Shown piece after piece: positions 60,872 to 64,000 of a DNA stretch of 64,000 bases. Position 1 is the stretch's first letter, and each line of letters begins with the position of its first letter. The notes under the pieces were generated by a model. That model searched no databases. It saw only the letters and a list, made by a program, of their open reading frames with translations, and was not told the DNA's origin. The position numbers and the translations under genes are program-made. Source of the DNA: Neckera pumila (Eukaryota; Streptophyta; Bryopsida; Hypnales; Neckeraceae); the NCBI GenBank assembly GCA_963969595.1, contig OZ018415.1, positions 12,400,001 to 12,464,000 on the forward strand. Direction: 5' to 3'.

Positions 60872-61950
60872 TCACTCTTCATTGCGTGCCAAAGTATCAT
60901 ACTTTGCTTCAAAACATCCTCTACAGGCACACATATATTTTCCATCATTGGCAAAATTTCCATGGTTGCCTCACTCGGTCGTTGCAAACAACACAAATTC
61001 TATGACTATTTGAAGTAGATGGATAACAATATGGTTTCCTCTGTACTTCAACATTTCCTCTTCAATCATGCAAAAGGTGCCGACATAATTCCGTTCAAAA
61101 TTTCAGATGCGTAAGAAGCCTTCTCGGAATATTGCCCTTCACACATTCATCAACATGCATAATATACATGTTGGCAATAGACATGTCAAGTAGAAATAGA
61201 AACACATGGTGCCACCATTTATGCGACCAATTCTGAGAATAGTATGAAGCACGCAATTGGTCCGCCACATCAACTCCACGCATATGCACGGTATACTCAT
61301 GATGAACCGGTGAAGTTTGAATGTGTCCCTTGTAGCTCCATTCCTTTGTGGCACAGTAACCATTGGAAATTCACAAAGAAATTGAGTAGGTTGAGCATGC
61401 GTTGAAAGTAGAAGTACCGGTCGTTCATCCTTCCAAACAACGGATGTCATCGCCCTCGATTTGTGCATGCGCTATCCTAAGGTCCCTCGCGGACTTCTAC
61501 TATAGGACTTTGTGTCCTTCAATGCCAAAGGAATGCTGGCCCGGTTCCTCCCGTAGCATAAATGCCTCTTTCCAATAATGTCTTGAAAAGACCAATAGAA
61601 GTAAAATAGTTGTCCATTACAATTACATGTCTTTTCCCTTTGCGGTCCCGTAATAAATTAAGAACCACATCGCGAGCTAATGTGGATTCCTGAGATGCAA
61701 TAGGACCACCTCCTTCTTAAACTATAGCTTTACCACAATAAATTTGAAAATTTGAAACAAATTTGGATGTAGAGTCTGCGAGGCACCACACCTTTATACC
61801 CCATTTTTGTGGTTTTTAGGCATATATTGATGTGATGGGCAATAAGAACCTTTGTACCGTATCATCATCTCGTCCACAATGGCATATTTTCCCAAATGTC
61901 AAGCCCGTCCACATGTGTCCCTAATGCCAATGAGCAACCAATGGAATTGC
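60872..61950 (-). pseudogene. piggyBac-family transposase, frameshifted
   Basis: piggyBac transposases are DDD enzymes that excise and insert at TTAA. Read leftward from about 61.95 kb: VDEMMIRYKGSYCP (about 61875-61835); GIKVWCLADSTSKFV with the first catalytic Asp at 61774-61776; a TAA near 61720; then VIVMDNYFTSIGLFKTLLERG with the second Asp at 61612-61614; WKDERPVLLLSTHA; and GVDVADQLRASYYSQNWSHK with the third Asp near 61270. The cysteine cluster ICVVCND...FC (about 60950-61000) and YMCACRGCFEAKYD then precedes TGA at 60872-60874. At least three frame changes (near 61803, 61300 and 60945) and one stop make it inactive. The N-terminal region is not recognisable. Confidence 0.85.
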
Positions 61951-62639
61951 CCCATTTTGTCTTATCCAAGAACATTACGTTTATGCACATAAGTAGTTGG
62001 ATTGGTAAGATGCAAAAATTGCTTACATTCAATTGTGGCTTTCAACTTGCATGCTCATAGACATTGGTGTTGCATTGTTGGTCTTCTTGAATGCCAGATT
62101 TTTGTTTTGTTTTTTCAATTGTGTTTCTCGTATGGAACAAAAAATAATAAGGGGGGAGGCGGAAGGCCGGTGCAAGGGAGGCGGCAGGAGCTTCCGGCAG
62201 GAGGCGCGCAGAGCCCGCGCACATGCCCAGAATCCCACCCGCCATCCGCTTGGCTAGGTGTCAAGTCGGCAGTGGACGGAGCGCAATTCCCGGTGGCTGG
62301 CACTGCGCCCTCAGCCCGCACATGCCTGCTCCGCCACGCCCTGCCACGCCTGCCGCTTCAGATGAAATGAGAAGCCTAGGCCGTGCACTCTATCCATCGT
62401 TGTTAAAAAAAATCCCCCGGGACCCCACCCACGAGGTGATAAACTCGAGAAATTAACTGGCGTAAGCGCTGGCGAGGCTCTAACCCGCCGAGGCCAGATC
62501 CGCCTGCGCCAGGCCCGACTTCGCCAACACCCGCCGACACACACCAAGAAAACTTGGCATGTGCGCGGGCTCACAGACAGCGCAGGCCACAGACCGCAGC
62601 CTTGAAGCAAAACTTCCCGATATTGAAGCCCTTCCTCCC

Positions 62640-63010
62640 CAAGACTTCCCACCCCTCCAAGACCCTCAAGACCCCCTCCCAAGTCTCTGCTGAAGACCTC
62701 CCAAAGAAGACCCTCCAAAAAAAACCCCAAAGAAGACCCTCCAAAAGACCCTCCAAAGAAGACCCCCTGAAAAAAAAAACCTAAGACCCCCCTTAAGATC
62801 CTCCTTCAAGACCCCCCTCAAGACCCCATCCCCCCAAGACCCCCCTCAAGATCCCCCTTCAAGACCCCCCTCAAGATCCCCCTTCAAGACCCCCCTCAAG
62901 ATCCCCCTCAAGATCCCCCTTCAAGACCCCCCTCAAGATCCCCCTTCAAGACCCCCCTCAAGATCCCCCTCAAGACCCCCTCGAAGATCCGCTCGGAGAC
63001 CCCCCTGAAG
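62640..63010. repeat. C-rich minisatellite inside P1
   Basis: Units AAGACCCCCCTC and AAGATCCCCCTTC alternate with a 25-26 bp period from about 62783 to 63000, preceded by AAGACCCTCCAA units. The plus strand is almost free of G and the minus strand is G-rich with G5 runs every 7-8 bases. Confidence 0.85.
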
Positions 63011-63274
63011 ACCTCGAGTCTTGAACTTGCACATTTGTTTTCCAGACCATCCACCCCGCCCAACACTGCCCTTCCAAATTGCCTAAAATTTTTCGGGCAC
63101 TATAGCTTTTGATCCGCCCATAGGATTTCAAATTTTACTTTTTCAACACAAAGATGGTGGAATAATGCACCATGTGTGAAAAATTCATGAACATTCGACC
63201 AAAATTGACTTCGTAGAAACCTACCCAAGATTTTCCGCATACGTTGAACGGACACTTGGTCCTTTAGAGGTTAA

Positions 63275-64000
63275 CTACTCGTTGGATGGGATCTCCCTAT
63301 TAACTTCCAACTTCAACCGCCCAGATTTGGGGGCTAGTATGGCGTGTAAATTGTTTATTAGTAGTTGTTCTGGTATCATGAACCAGGAAGGGCTTAATTA
63401 TTTGAATCCAGGGCTTTTTTTTTCGCACTATTGAGCAACAGTGGAACCCTGGCGTGCCCTCCTAGCAAAGGTCAATATGGAGAGGGAGCAAGGCAAAGTG
63501 GTTGAAATGCTCTGACAAATCCTGGAATCTGGTGAAACATTGCCAAAAAAAAAGCCTTGTTTGAACCATAGTGTCTGAATAAGGTTCAAAATTTTGGTAA
63601 TTGCATAAGCATCGAATTTTATTGTAGCTGAAATAATGTGCCAGGTATAAAATCATATAATCTAAATATCTCTAAATTTTTATATGAAAAAATAGGAGAT
63701 ATTTTAAGAAACCTACTTCTTGACCAAAGTTGTACCAAGCTAATACTTGGATACAAATTCTAGAAAAAAATGAAAAAATGAAAAAAAAAAAAAAAATTGC
63801 AAAATTTGACTGCTTTGGCAAGTATAAAACTGCTCATTGGGGGTACTTTTTCAGATTGACAGGCCAAGTTTGAAATAGCTTGGAATGTCAATCTGAAAAG
63901 GCCCTCCAGAGGGTTGATTTTTTCTTTAATGTTTGACTATATTTATTAGAAACACATGGCATGTAATGAATATCATTTCCTTCAAAATTAGCCACTTGCA
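63275..64000. other. AT-rich DNA with one hairpin, no gene seen
   Basis: Arms 63848-63868 and 63879-63899 form a 21-bp stem with two mismatches and a 10-base loop. A long A run lies at 63781-63795. No gene is recognised. Confidence 0.45.

Larger units (their letters stand above)
60047..63270 (-). mobile_element. piggyBac-type element with transposase remnant (P1)
   Basis: 3224 bp between TTAA at 60043-60046 and 63271-63274. Left end CCCCTAAAGGACC; right end is the inverse of CCTCTAAAGGACC (12 of 13). A broken piggyBac transposase is read on the minus strand. The left subterminal DNA shows 'accgta...tctggaaaaatttcagcccatttcaccgcacggattgaaagatta'-like phrases shared in order with the A and B elements. 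A GC-rich block and minisatellite (62.1-63.0 kb) lie on the transposase 5' side. Confidence 0.85.

Noticed and set aside
60628..61005. 125-codon plus-strand ORF inside P1
   Set aside because: It is antisense to the C-terminal end of the piggyBac transposase and has no domain of its own.
62311..62730. 139-codon minus-strand glycine-rich ORF
   Set aside because: It runs through the minisatellite and GC-rich block; the composition follows from the repeats.
1..64000. CRISPR arrays, rRNA genes or bacterial operons
   Set aside because: None of the regular arrays has CRISPR repeat-spacer form, no rRNA core motifs were seen, and the genes are intron-containing and eukaryotic.

Overview
This window looks like nuclear DNA from a streptophyte (green plant lineage). 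It is AT-rich, its genes have spliceosomal introns, and most of it is transposon debris. Three host genes can be joined exon by exon into full-length proteins: a dCTP pyrophosphatase-like MazG-fold enzyme (minus strand, about 20.9-22.7 kb), proteasome subunit beta type-3 (PBC1; plus strand, about 35.7-37.5 kb) and a CFAP73/CCDC42-type axonemal coiled-coil protein (plus strand, about 49.4-54.2 kb). The beta-3 protein is plant-like in sequence and has the plant length (204 residues). A flagellar gene beside it points to a lineage with swimming sperm (charophyte alga, bryophyte, lycophyte, fern, or cycad/Ginkgo). Which of these cannot be settled from the sequence.

Layout. 0-7 kb: AT-rich DNA with two MITEs, a TTAA element and unrecognised ORFs. 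8.0-12.3 kb: a decayed hAT transposase gene, split by a 1.55 kb block and carrying several in-frame TAG codons. 15.3-17.6 kb: a Helitron-like element and a TTAA element. 20.3-23.9 kb: the dCTP pyrophosphatase gene, with its single intron filled by a diverged tandem array and a GC-richer upstream flank. 25.4-26.9 kb: nested TTAA elements. 28.3-32.9 kb: CACTA-like, Helitron-like and other terminal-inverted-repeat elements. 34.6-37.7 kb: the proteasome gene with tandem repeats upstream. 38.7-47.4 kb: a cluster of TTAA elements, two of them a near-identical inverted pair. 49.4-54.2 kb: the flagellar gene, with a TTAA element and a MITE in intron 4. 54.7-63.3 kb: more TTAA elements, including two with piggyBac-type coding remnants.

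The most unusual content is a piggyBac-type transposon system. At least ten elements are bounded by TTAA and start with CCCCTAAAG or CCCTTTAG. One 3.2 kb copy (60047-63270) carries a broken piggyBac transposase that keeps the three catalytic-aspartate motifs and the C-terminal cysteine cluster. The 0.9 kb copies share its terminal 13 bp and resemble its subterminal DNA, so they look like non-autonomous relatives. A second family (56004-58075) has different ends and keeps only the C-terminal cysteine-rich domain. piggyBac elements are well known in animals and little described in plants, so this is the main point to check.

The three host genes do not form an operon or an evident pathway; they are separate genes embedded in repeats.
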